The position numbers and the translations under genes were made by a program. From an uncultured Lachnospiraceae bacterium (GTDB taxonomy: Bacteria; Bacillota; Clostridia; Lachnospirales; Lachnospiraceae), in NCBI GenBank assembly GCA_947170415.1, contig CAMVTN010000004.1:1-48554 (forward strand): a DNA stretch of 48,554 nt, written 5' to 3'. A model generated the notes under the pieces. The model did not search any database. It was not told where the DNA came from and saw only the letters and a program-made list of their open reading frames with translations. Positions 38,570 to 47,319 of the stretch are shown piece after piece. Numbering within the stretch: the stretch's first letter is position 1; each line of letters opens with the position of its first letter.

Positions 38570-39327
38570 TGATAACAGCAGAAGTGGTGCTGTTCCTTAT
38601 CTTTTTCGGAGCAGCCCATATTGCAAAGTTCATACGGTTTTATCTGGTGCTATTGGAAGAAAAAAAGCTCTCATTTGCAGACGTACTGTTTCTCTACTTT
38701 CGTACAACCTTTATAAATCTAATAATCCCATTTAAGCTTGGTGAGATATACAGGATAGGAGCGGTCTATCACATGACAGGATACGTCAAGACTGGCGTCC
38801 TGAGTGTGGTAATGGACCGCTTTTTTGACACAACAGCATTGCTTGTGATAATACTGCCTTTTGAGCTGTTTTTTACCGGTACTCTTAATGTGATACCGGC
38901 AGTACTGTTCCTGTGTCTGTTAATACTGCTTTTTATATACCTATCATTTGCACCGTCCTACAGTTTCCTGAACCGTTATCTCGTAACTACAAAAAAATCC
39001 GAAAGAGCAATGGCGGTACTTAAGGCACTCGATACGGCAAATGAATGGTATCTGTTTGCAAGAAGTCTGATAAGGGGCAGGAGTCCGATGATACTCCTTT
39101 CATCATTTATCGGATGGGGAGCAGAATTTCTGGCATTGAGAACCTGTGCGGCTTTCTTTGGCCGAAAGTTTGGAATACAGGAATTTAATACCTATATAAA
39201 TTCGATTTTCATGGCAGGAGAGAGCGCGCTTGGACATTTTTACCATATACTCGCTGTCGTACTGATCTTTGTAGCCATGGCGATCTCTGCAACTGTGGTT
39301 ATTGTAAGGGGTGAAAGGACAAGATGA
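38566..39327 (+). CDS. UPF0104/LPG-synthase-TM (AglD-like) membrane protein
   Basis: FRTTFINLIIPFKLGEIYRIGAVYHMTGYVKTGVLSVVMDRFFDTTALL signature; 4-nt overlap with the upstream gene. Confidence 0.8.
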   Translation: MMITAEVVLFLIFFGAAHIAKFIRFYLVLLEEKKLSFADVLFLYFRTTFINLIIPFKLGEIYRIGAVYHMTGYVKTGVLSVVMDRFFDTTALLVIILPFELFFTGTLNVIPAVLFLCLLILLFIYLSFAPSYSFLNRYLVTTKKSERAMAVLKALDTANEWYLFARSLIRGRSPMILLSSFIGWGAEFLALRTCAAFFGRKFGIQEFNTYINSIFMAGESALGHFYHILAVVLIFVAMAISATVVIVRGERTR

Positions 39328-40793
39328 AGAACGTCTTTGTAATATATGATGACAGAAAGAAACCGGGGTATGCGATAAGAGGCATAACCGGTGGAAACAG
39401 TTTCGGAAATACGATCTACAAAAGAAAAAGCCTTAGGGAGATAGTAGAGCATCATGTGGAAGCTCCGGAACTTGAAAAAAACGGGATCAAGACAAAATTT
39501 TGGCTTATGGATTCGGATCATATCCCTGAATTGTCAGCATTTTCTGTAAAAACTCCGGTAGTACATATCTTTTCCGATTGTGCAGTAAAAGATCCTGCGG
39601 AATTTCACCTTCTTATCAGAAAAGCAGTTCATATACGTGAGCGTTACATAGTAAAGGACCACGAAAAAACAGCAGTTGTTATGTTTCCGGATCTTGACAG
39701 CTGGGATGAAATGATGACGGATTCAGACACCCCTGATGCGATCAGACTTGCAGCAGAGGAATACCCGCAGATCGATGCAGATGCATTTGCGGATATTTCC
39801 GGAAGAGATGCTTTCTTAAGGTTTATTACCAGCGGTTTTGAAGCAAGATTTTTCAATTCTGTTCAGGGTGATGAATATAACGTAGTAAAGACCAGTACAA
39901 ATATACGTAAGATCCATGCTGAGTACAAATTCTATCATCTCTTGCCGGACCGGATGAAATACTGGTTTGTAGAACCTTATGATTACAAAGAAGAAAACGG
40001 TACTGCCTCTTATACGATGGAAAGGATGCATATGACGGATCTCGCTATCCGTTATGTTCATGGCGCGATCTCCATCGAGGAATTTGAACGTATACTTAAC
40101 GATCTGTTCCGCTTCATTTCTATGAGGACTGAAAGGGAAGTGGACTGGGATACATTCTATGCCAGGAGAAAAGCTCTGTACATTGATAAAGTTGAACAGA
40201 GAATGGCAGAATTAAAAGAAGATATTGAATACCCCATGTTGGATTCAATGATCCGTTCAGGCACGGGATACGATGGCATTGATGCTATAGTAAAAAAATA
40301 TGAAGAGCTCTATGACAGGATGATAGGAAAACACAAAGAAAAACTTGTGGAAGTCATTGGACACGGAGACCTTTGTTTTTCAAATATCCTTTATTCTGCT
40401 GAAACGGATCTGATGCGATTTATAGATCCAAAGGGGGCGGAAAAACAGGATGAACTTTTCACGGATCCATTGTATGACATAGCAAAATTATCGCATTCGA
40501 TCTGCGGTTCATATGATTTCATGAACAGCGGACTCTATGAGATAACAGTAGATGAAGGGCTGTTTCTAAATCTCCGTATTGATGGAGATAATCATGCGTA
40601 TATCGAGACATTCAAAAAGAAGATACAGGAAGTCGGTATGGACTATGAGCAGATAAGACTTTTTGAATGCTCATTGTTCCTGTCCATGCTTCCGCTGCAT
40701 ATGGACAGAGTGCATAAGGTGCTCGCGTTTGTACTGAATGCTATAGATATCATAGGAGAACTGGATAACAGCCGAAAGGGAATTTTATTTTGA
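39324..40793 (+). CDS. Protein with unknown N-terminal domain and aminoglycoside-phosphotransferase-like kinase C-terminus
   Basis: Kinase-like VEVIGHGDLCFSNILYSAETDLMRFIDPKGA and FTDPLYDIAKLSHSI; 4-nt overlaps on both sides. Confidence 0.75.
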   Translation: MKNVFVIYDDRKKPGYAIRGITGGNSFGNTIYKRKSLREIVEHHVEAPELEKNGIKTKFWLMDSDHIPELSAFSVKTPVVHIFSDCAVKDPAEFHLLIRKAVHIRERYIVKDHEKTAVVMFPDLDSWDEMMTDSDTPDAIRLAAEEYPQIDADAFADISGRDAFLRFITSGFEARFFNSVQGDEYNVVKTSTNIRKIHAEYKFYHLLPDRMKYWFVEPYDYKEENGTASYTMERMHMTDLAIRYVHGAISIEEFERILNDLFRFISMRTEREVDWDTFYARRKALYIDKVEQRMAELKEDIEYPMLDSMIRSGTGYDGIDAIVKKYEELYDRMIGKHKEKLVEVIGHGDLCFSNILYSAETDLMRFIDPKGAEKQDELFTDPLYDIAKLSHSICGSYDFMNSGLYEITVDEGLFLNLRIDGDNHAYIETFKKKIQEVGMDYEQIRLFECSLFLSMLPLHMDRVHKVLAFVLNAIDIIGELDNSRKGILF

Positions 40794-41188
40794 AGTACGA
40801 AGATTATACATTTGTTTTTGACGTAGACGGAACGCTTTGTCCTGTAAAAAAGCCGGATGAAAAATACGAGGATCTGATCCCGTATTCGGAGATCGTAAAA
40901 AAGATACAGGACATGAAAAAAGAAGGTGCCAGAATAATAATCTGTTCCAGCAGAAATATGAGGACGTATGAAAATAACATTGGTCTTATAAATGCAAATA
41001 CAGCACCTGTTATGATAGACTGGCTTAAAAAATGGGAAATTCCTTTCGATGAGATCATTTTCGGAAAGCCCTGGGCAGGCAAGAAGGGCTTTTACGTAGA
41101 TGATAGAACTGTCCGTCCGAGAGAATTTGCCGAGCTCACTACGGATGAGATGGATGAGCTTTGCAAGAGAGACCGTATGGGAGAATGA
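40790..41188 (+). CDS. HAD-superfamily capsule-biosynthesis-type phosphatase
   Basis: FVFDVDGTLCPVKKPDEKYEDLIPYSEIV, IIICSSRNMRTY and KPWAGKKGFYVDDRTV; TTG start. Confidence 0.85.
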   Translation: MKYEDYTFVFDVDGTLCPVKKPDEKYEDLIPYSEIVKKIQDMKKEGARIIICSSRNMRTYENNIGLINANTAPVMIDWLKKWEIPFDEIIFGKPWAGKKGFYVDDRTVRPREFAELTTDEMDELCKRDRMGE

Positions 41189-41189
41189 G

Positions 41190-42557
41190 ATGAATCTTGA
41201 CTCTGTTAGGAAAAAAATAAAAAAGCTTAAGTCCTATGCTGAGAGAAACGGTATCGAAAAGACCGTATTTCGCGCAGTAGAAGGTGTGAAAGAGACTCTT
41301 GAAGACCGCGAATATGCGGAGGAGATGAGAAACAACCGTGAATCGTTTACGATCCGGAACAATGAGATCATTGGCGGAAGCATAATGATAAGTATAATAG
41401 TTCCTGTATGTGATCCTGATCCGGATGACTTTGCTCATCTCCTTGATTCGGTTGCACTTCAGACATACGGAAACTATGAGCTGATCCTTGTAGATGCGGG
41501 AAAAACAGACAATGCGGAGGCTGTTGTTAATACATATATGTCTGATCCGGATACAGGGCTGCCGATCGTATATCACAGATTAGAGGAAAATCTCGGAATA
41601 TCAGGAAATACAAATGAAGCGCTGAAGCTTGCTAAGGGAGACTACATAGCCCTGCTGGATCATGATGATTTCATTGAGCCTACTGCCCTTAGCAGGATCG
41701 CAGAAAAGGCTTCAGACGGTGCAGAAGTTATTTATACGGATGAAGACAAGTATGACGCACGTACAGACCGTTTCTTCAGACCAAATCGTAAACCGGACTT
41801 TAATCCGGATCTTCTTTACAGCAATAACTATATTTGTCATTTTCTGGCTGTGAAACGTGAACTTGCGCTTAAAACCGGATTTAGAAGCGAGTATGACGGG
41901 GCACAGGATTTTGACTTTATCCTGAGACTTACCGATGGACTGCCTGAGGAAAAAATTGTACATATCCCGGAAGTTCTCTATCACTGGAGGGTATCGATTA
42001 ATTCAACTGCAGACAATCCGGAGAGCAAACTTTATGCCTATGAAAACGGCAGGAAAGCTGTGCAGGATTTCTTTTTGAGTAAGGGATACGATAAGGTAGA
42101 AGTAAAGGATACGGAGCACAGAGGTTTTTATTATCCTGATTACAGAAATACTGAAATAGAAAAGGACAAATACCTGCTTCTGCTGGATGATCGTCTTTAC
42201 CCGCTGGATCCTGATTTTGAAAGGGCGCTCCGCGGTTATTTCGTACGTCCCGAGGTAGGAATTGTCGGCGGAAGGATCATCGGAAAGACCGGAAGGACTA
42301 TCTGCAACGGGTATGAAAAGGATACAAGTGGCAGAAGAGTGTCTACTTATGGTAAAATGGATTTCAGATTTTCCGGAGATATGCACCGTGCGTCCATGGT
42401 CAGGGATACTGAAGCCGTGAGCCGTCATGCCTGTGTGGTGCGTGCCGAACTTGCAGACTGCATAACGGGCGATTCGATGGAAACATGTGAAAATATCCGT
42501 AAACGCGGATACAGGGTCGTTATAGATCCAAATATAAATTTTCAGCTTGCGCAGTAA
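41190..42557 (+). CDS. GT2 glycosyltransferase with a full first domain and degenerate second domain
   Basis: ISIIVPVCDPDPDDFAHLLDSVALQTYGNYELILVDAG...GISGNTNEAL...ALLDHDDFIEP. Start at MNLDSVRKK (41190) rather than the ORF start at 41100. Confidence 0.87.
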   Translation: MNLDSVRKKIKKLKSYAERNGIEKTVFRAVEGVKETLEDREYAEEMRNNRESFTIRNNEIIGGSIMISIIVPVCDPDPDDFAHLLDSVALQTYGNYELILVDAGKTDNAEAVVNTYMSDPDTGLPIVYHRLEENLGISGNTNEALKLAKGDYIALLDHDDFIEPTALSRIAEKASDGAEVIYTDEDKYDARTDRFFRPNRKPDFNPDLLYSNNYICHFLAVKRELALKTGFRSEYDGAQDFDFILRLTDGLPEEKIVHIPEVLYHWRVSINSTADNPESKLYAYENGRKAVQDFFLSKGYDKVEVKDTEHRGFYYPDYRNTEIEKDKYLLLLDDRLYPLDPDFERALRGYFVRPEVGIVGGRIIGKTGRTICNGYEKDTSGRRVSTYGKMDFRFSGDMHRASMVRDTEAVSRHACVVRAELADCITGDSMETCENIRKRGYRVVIDPNINFQLAQ

Positions 42558-42582
42558 AAGGCGAGGCATTTAAGGAATCAAT

Positions 42583-43545
42583 ATGAACCAGGTAACAGTG
42601 ATCATTCCAAATTTCAAAGGCGCAGACTGCATCCGCCCATGTCTTGATTCGTTAAAGGATCAGGACTATATGGATTATGACCTGATCGTTGTAGACAATC
42701 ATTCAGATGACGGAAGCGACGATATTGTGGAGAGGGAATATCCGGAAGCAAGGCTCATTCGTCTTTCTGATAATTTTGGATTTTCAAGGGCAGTAAATGA
42801 AGGAATAAAGGCATCGAAAACCCCGTATGTTCTGTTGTTAAATAATGATACGACAGCGGATAAAGCTTTTGTCCGAAAGATGGTGGAAGCGATTTCAGTA
42901 GATGACAGTATCTTTTCTGTTTCGGCAAAGATGCTTCAGATGGATGCGCCCGACAGGATAGATGGCGCCGGAGATCTGTACAGCGCATGGGGCTGGGCAT
43001 TTGCACGCGGCAAGGGGAAAAAGAGCAGCCGTTATACAAAAAAATGCGATGTCTTTGCATCCTGCGGAGGAGCAGCTATTTACAGGAGAAAGATCCTGGA
43101 TGAAATAGGCTGGTTTGACGAATTTCATTTTGCATATCTCGAAGACGTGGATATAGGCTACAGAGCCAGGATCATGGGCTACAGGAATGTATATGAGCCT
43201 GAAGCTGTCGTATGGCACAAGGGATCCGGAACGACAGGTTCCAGATATAATGACTTCAAGGTACGTATCTCTGCCAGAAATAATATGTATGTTGTAATGA
43301 AAAACATGCCTTCATTACAGATATTGCTGAATCTGCCTTTCCTCTTGGCAGGATTTGGTGTGAAAGCCCTTTTCTTTATCTGCAAGGGATACGGCAGGCC
43401 ATATCTCTCCGGTATAAAGAGAGGCTATCTTCTTTGCAGAAAGAGCCGTAAATATCCTTATTCCTCAAGGAATTTCAGAAATTATGTACGGATACAGCTT
43501 GAACTCTGGTACAACGCGATACGTCGTTTCACAGATATATTCTAA
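42583..43545 (+). CDS. GT2 glycosyltransferase (rhamnosyltransferase WbbL-like)
   Basis: VTVIIPNFKGADCIRPCLDSLKDQDYMDYDLIVVDNHSDDGS...VLLLNNDT...ASCGGAAIYRRKILDEIGWFDEFHFAYLEDVDIGYRARIMGY. Confidence 0.9.
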   Translation: MNQVTVIIPNFKGADCIRPCLDSLKDQDYMDYDLIVVDNHSDDGSDDIVEREYPEARLIRLSDNFGFSRAVNEGIKASKTPYVLLLNNDTTADKAFVRKMVEAISVDDSIFSVSAKMLQMDAPDRIDGAGDLYSAWGWAFARGKGKKSSRYTKKCDVFASCGGAAIYRRKILDEIGWFDEFHFAYLEDVDIGYRARIMGYRNVYEPEAVVWHKGSGTTGSRYNDFKVRISARNNMYVVMKNMPSLQILLNLPFLLAGFGVKALFFICKGYGRPYLSGIKRGYLLCRKSRKYPYSSRNFRNYVRIQLELWYNAIRRFTDIF

Positions 43546-43565
43546 GAAAAAACAGGTGAGAAACT

Positions 43566-44969
43566 TTGATAAAAGATAATCAGAGGCTTTTCAACCGGCT
43601 GCATGTGGTTTTGGATGCGCTGGTCATTGCCGGTGCTTATAATCTTGCATACGTAGCAAAATTCCTGTCTCCGTGGGAAAAGCGTGCTGTCTGGCATTTT
43701 TCATATCAGGTGTATATGACGGCACTCCCTTTTCTGGTTGTCGGGTATTTGATCTTATACAGTATTTTTAATCTGTATAATTCAAAACGCGCATCTGGAA
43801 GAAAACGGGAATTTTACAATATCATACGGGCAAATGTAGTTGGTGCGCTGATATTCATCGTTGTATTGTATATGAACCATCAGACGCATTTCTCACGTGA
43901 GATGATAGGTTACTTTGCCGGTATAAATATATTGCTGACCACGATTTTCAGAAATGTGATCAGGCTTTTTCTGCGTTACTTCAGGAGACGTGGTTTCAAT
44001 CGTAAATTTGTTCTGCTTGTTGGTTATTCCAGTGCTGCGGAAAGCTACATAAACAAATTGAGATTAAATCCCCAGTGGGGATATGTGATCAGGGGAATCC
44101 TGGATGACAGGGTAAAGGCAGGAACCGTATATAAGGGAATCAAAGTCCTCGGAACAATTGGAAATCTGGAATACATACTTCCGGAGAATCATCTGGACGA
44201 GATAGCTATCACCCTTCCTCTTAGTGAGTACGGAAAGCTCGAAAAGATCGTAGCACTCTGCGAAAAATCCGGTGTACATACACAGTTTGTTCCTGATTAC
44301 AGCCGTGTTATCCCGTCTAAACCGTATATGGAAGATCTGGACGGACTTCCTATCATCAATATACGTCATGTTCCGCTTACAAATACGGTTTATTCCTTTG
44401 CAAAAAGAATAGTGGATATCATAGGTTCACTGTTTATGATAGTGATCTTTTCGCCGGTCATGCTGTTTTCTGTGATCGCTATAAAGCTCACGTCCAAGGG
44501 ACCTATCATATTTAAGCAGGAGAGAGTAGGACTGCATAACAGGCCTTTCATGATGTACAAATTCCGAACTATGGAAGTTCAGAAGCCGTCTCAGGAAAAG
44601 AAAGGCTGGACTACACCAAACGATCCTCGAGTGACAACAATAGGAAAAGTACTCAGGCGGACAAGTATGGACGAACTTCCGCAGCTCTTCAATATCCTTC
44701 GCGGAGATATGTCTATCGTGGGACCAAGACCCGAGAGACCTCAGTTTGTTGAGAAATTTAAGGAAGAAATTCCACGCTATATGATAAAGCATCAGGTTCG
44801 TCCGGGTCTGACCGGATGGGCACAGGTCAATGGACTTAGAGGTAATACATCGATCCGTATGAGAGTTGAGTATGATCTGTACTATATAGAAAACTGGACT
44901 ATGAGCTTTGACATAAAGATCATGTTCCTGACCGTATTTAAGGGACTTATCAATAAAAACGCATACTAA
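43566..44969 (+). CDS. Polyprenyl-phosphate glycosyl-1-phosphotransferase (WcaJ/CpsE-like)
   Basis: KRIVDIIGSLFMIVIFSPVMLFSVIAIKLTSKGPIIFKQERVGLHNRPFMMYKFRTM and LPQLFNILRGDMSIVGPRPERPQFVEKF; TTG start. Confidence 0.95.
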   Translation: MIKDNQRLFNRLHVVLDALVIAGAYNLAYVAKFLSPWEKRAVWHFSYQVYMTALPFLVVGYLILYSIFNLYNSKRASGRKREFYNIIRANVVGALIFIVVLYMNHQTHFSREMIGYFAGINILLTTIFRNVIRLFLRYFRRRGFNRKFVLLVGYSSAAESYINKLRLNPQWGYVIRGILDDRVKAGTVYKGIKVLGTIGNLEYILPENHLDEIAITLPLSEYGKLEKIVALCEKSGVHTQFVPDYSRVIPSKPYMEDLDGLPIINIRHVPLTNTVYSFAKRIVDIIGSLFMIVIFSPVMLFSVIAIKLTSKGPIIFKQERVGLHNRPFMMYKFRTMEVQKPSQEKKGWTTPNDPRVTTIGKVLRRTSMDELPQLFNILRGDMSIVGPRPERPQFVEKFKEEIPRYMIKHQVRPGLTGWAQVNGLRGNTSIRMRVEYDLYYIENWTMSFDIKIMFLTVFKGLINKNAY

Positions 44970-45005
44970 GACTATTGGATTGTATACAAAGAGCAAGTCT
45001 TGTCC

Positions 45006-45034
45006 TTGACATCAAAGTCTCATTGCGGTATATT
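45006..45034 (+). promoter_or_regulatory. Near-consensus sigma70 promoter for the LCP gene
   Basis: TTGACA - 17 nt - TATATT. A small hairpin (agtgcctt-aat-aaggtact) lies just downstream in the predicted leader. Confidence 0.85.
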
Positions 45035-45103
45035 TTTTGGGTTAAGTGCCTTAATAAGGTACTGTTTTGTGTTTAAAAAAGTACATTACGAAGAGGATTA
45101 GTC

Positions 45104-46201
45104 ATGTCAGATGCTAATAGAAGGAAGTCTGGCCGAAAAAGAGCCAGGAGAAGAAAGAGAAGGATTCTTTTTGCGGTAGAGATCGCAGTGATCTTTTTTC
45201 TCGTGATCGCGCTTTTTGTCGTTTATAAGCTTGACCTTGCAGATACAGGAAACAAAAAAGATGTCGAGATGGCAACGGTCAATGACGAGGTTCAGGCGCA
45301 TACAGATGATAAGGGAGACGATTCCTGGAATATGAACGGGTACACCAATATCGCACTTTTCGGTGTTGACTCCCGTGATACAAATCTTGGAAAGGGCGCA
45401 CGTACAGATACGATCATGATCGCTTCACTTAATAATAAGACAGGTGAAGTAAAGCTCTGTTCCGTATTCCGTGATACATATCTCAATATCGGAAATGACA
45501 CCTATAACAAGGCGAATTCAGCTTATTCTGCAGGTGGAGCCGAGCAGGCTATCCAGATGCTCAATACAAACCTTGACCTTGATATCGATGCATATGTAAC
45601 GGTTGGATTTAAGGCACTGGTGGATACGATCGATGATCTTGGCGGAGTCGAAGTCAACATCACAGATGAGGAGATCCACTTCCTTAACGATTACCAGATC
45701 GGTACAGCAGAAGCTATCGGTATCAAGCAGAGCGATATTGTTGATATCAAGTCATCAGGTCTCCAGACACTTAACGGTCTTCAGGCAACATCCTATTGTC
45801 GTATCAGATATACAAAGGGTGATGACTTTAAGCGTGCCGAGAGACAGCGTACAGTTCTGACACAGATTGCTGAGAAGGCAATGGCATCGGATCCGTCCAC
45901 ACTTAATGATATTATTGATGATGTATTCCCGCTTTGCAGTACATCACTTTCAAAGGCCGAAATGGTCGAATATGCAGCAAAGGCTACTACATTCAAAATC
46001 GGTGAGCAGAGTGGCTTCCCGTTTGAGAGATCTACCGGAACCATGGGTAAGGCAGGTAGTTCAGTTGTAGCAGATAACTTTTCACAGAATGTTATAGAGC
46101 TGCATCAGTTCCTGTTTGGTGATTCGGAATATTCACCGAGTCAGACAGTTCAGGATATTAGTTCCAAAATTCAGTCAGACCGCACCAAGAATGGTGTCTG
46201 A
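45104..46201 (+). CDS. LytR-CpsA-Psr (LCP) family cell-wall polymer ligase
   Basis: N-terminal TM; NIALFGVDSRDTNLGKGARTDTIMIASLNNKTGEVKLCSVFRDTYLNI...RIRYTKGDDFKRAERQRTVL. Confidence 0.94.
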   Translation: MSDANRRKSGRKRARRRKRRILFAVEIAVIFFLVIALFVVYKLDLADTGNKKDVEMATVNDEVQAHTDDKGDDSWNMNGYTNIALFGVDSRDTNLGKGARTDTIMIASLNNKTGEVKLCSVFRDTYLNIGNDTYNKANSAYSAGGAEQAIQMLNTNLDLDIDAYVTVGFKALVDTIDDLGGVEVNITDEEIHFLNDYQIGTAEAIGIKQSDIVDIKSSGLQTLNGLQATSYCRIRYTKGDDFKRAERQRTVLTQIAEKAMASDPSTLNDIIDDVFPLCSTSLSKAEMVEYAAKATTFKIGEQSGFPFERSTGTMGKAGSSVVADNFSQNVIELHQFLFGDSEYSPSQTVQDISSKIQSDRTKNGV

Positions 46202-46220
46202 CCGGGTAAACAAGCGAAGA

Positions 46221-46257
46221 GGCGCCGATGTCTTTTGCAGGACATCGGCGTTTTTTG
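46221..46257 (+). terminator. Intrinsic terminator after the LCP gene
   Basis: cgccgatgtc-ttttgcag-gacatcggcg-tttttt; the T-run abuts the RBS ggagag of the next gene. Confidence 0.88.
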
Positions 46258-46269
46258 GAGAGAAGCTTT

Positions 46270-47271
46270 ATGAGTGAGAAAACAGTTGACGTCGTGGTAC
46301 TTACGTACCGTCCGGATCAGAAATTTCTTGATCTTATGAATATGCTTCAGAAGCAGACGGTACGGCCGAAACGTATCATCATAATGAATACAGAGGAAAA
46401 ATATCTGGAACGCCTTCTATATGGAACGCGGTTCGTGGATAAAAATCCAAATGTGGAAGTCCATCATCTTTCAAAGAAAGAGTTCGATCATGGGGCTACC
46501 AGAAGTCATGCTGCAGACTATTCTTCGGCAGATTATCTGATATATATGACGCAGGATGCGGTTCCTGCTGATGAATATCTGGTGCAGGAGCTTCTTCGTC
46601 CGATGGAAGATCCGGAGGTTCAGATAAGTTATGCAAGACAGTTGCCGTCAAAGGATGCCGGACCGATAGAAGTATATAACAGAAACTTTAATTATCCCGA
46701 TCATGACAGGGTGCAGGATCAGGAGACATTTCCGGAACTTGGCATAAAGACATATTTCTGTTCTGATGTATGCGCATGCTATAGGAGATCATACTTTGAA
46801 GAAGTCGGAAGATTTGTGAACAGAGCGATCTTTAATGAAGATATGGTCTTTGCGGCAGGCGTAGTTAATGCCGGCAAAAAAGTGTACTACGCTTCAAAGG
46901 CAAAAGTGGTGCATTCACATAACTATAGGGCGCTTCAGCAGTTTAGAAGGAATTTTGATCTGGGTGTATCTCAGGCAGACCATCCGGAAGTCTTTGCAGG
47001 TGTGAAAAGTGAAAAAGAGGGCATACGCCTTGTAAAAGGCTCGGTTGACGCTCTTTTGGAAGCCGGAAAGTTTTGGATGATACCCGGATTTTTTGTACAC
47101 TGTGGAGCCAGGTTTATAGGGTTTAAATTTGGTATTAATTATAAGTCGCTAAGTAAAAAGCTCATTTGGAAATTCACATCCAACCGTTCCTATTGGACAC
47201 GTTACTGGGATCTCACTCAGGTTCCGGATGATGTGTATGCGGGTTATGGAAAAAATAAAGAAGGTCTTTGA
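46270..47271 (+). CDS. GT2 rhamnosyltransferase-like glycosyltransferase
   Basis: VDVVVLTYRPDQKFLDLMNMLQKQTVRPKRIIIMNTEE...FDHGATRSHAADYSSADYLIYMTQDAVP. Start at 46270; the longer ORF start is inside the terminator. Confidence 0.9.
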   Translation: MSEKTVDVVVLTYRPDQKFLDLMNMLQKQTVRPKRIIIMNTEEKYLERLLYGTRFVDKNPNVEVHHLSKKEFDHGATRSHAADYSSADYLIYMTQDAVPADEYLVQELLRPMEDPEVQISYARQLPSKDAGPIEVYNRNFNYPDHDRVQDQETFPELGIKTYFCSDVCACYRRSYFEEVGRFVNRAIFNEDMVFAAGVVNAGKKVYYASKAKVVHSHNYRALQQFRRNFDLGVSQADHPEVFAGVKSEKEGIRLVKGSVDALLEAGKFWMIPGFFVHCGARFIGFKFGINYKSLSKKLIWKFTSNRSYWTRYWDLTQVPDDVYAGYGKNKEGL

Positions 47272-47319
47272 TTTAGCAGACGGGTATCCGATAGCATTAT
47301 TTATAGGAGGAATACCGTT

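Noticed and set aside
42003-42569. Minus-strand ORF of 188 aa (also 44427-44996, 27013-27507)
   Set aside because: Antisense to well-supported genes, with no recognisable domain or RBS.
47272-47319. glmS ribozyme upstream of glmS
   Set aside because: Only 48 nt separate the GT stop and the glmS start, too short for the ribozyme core, and no matching pattern was seen.
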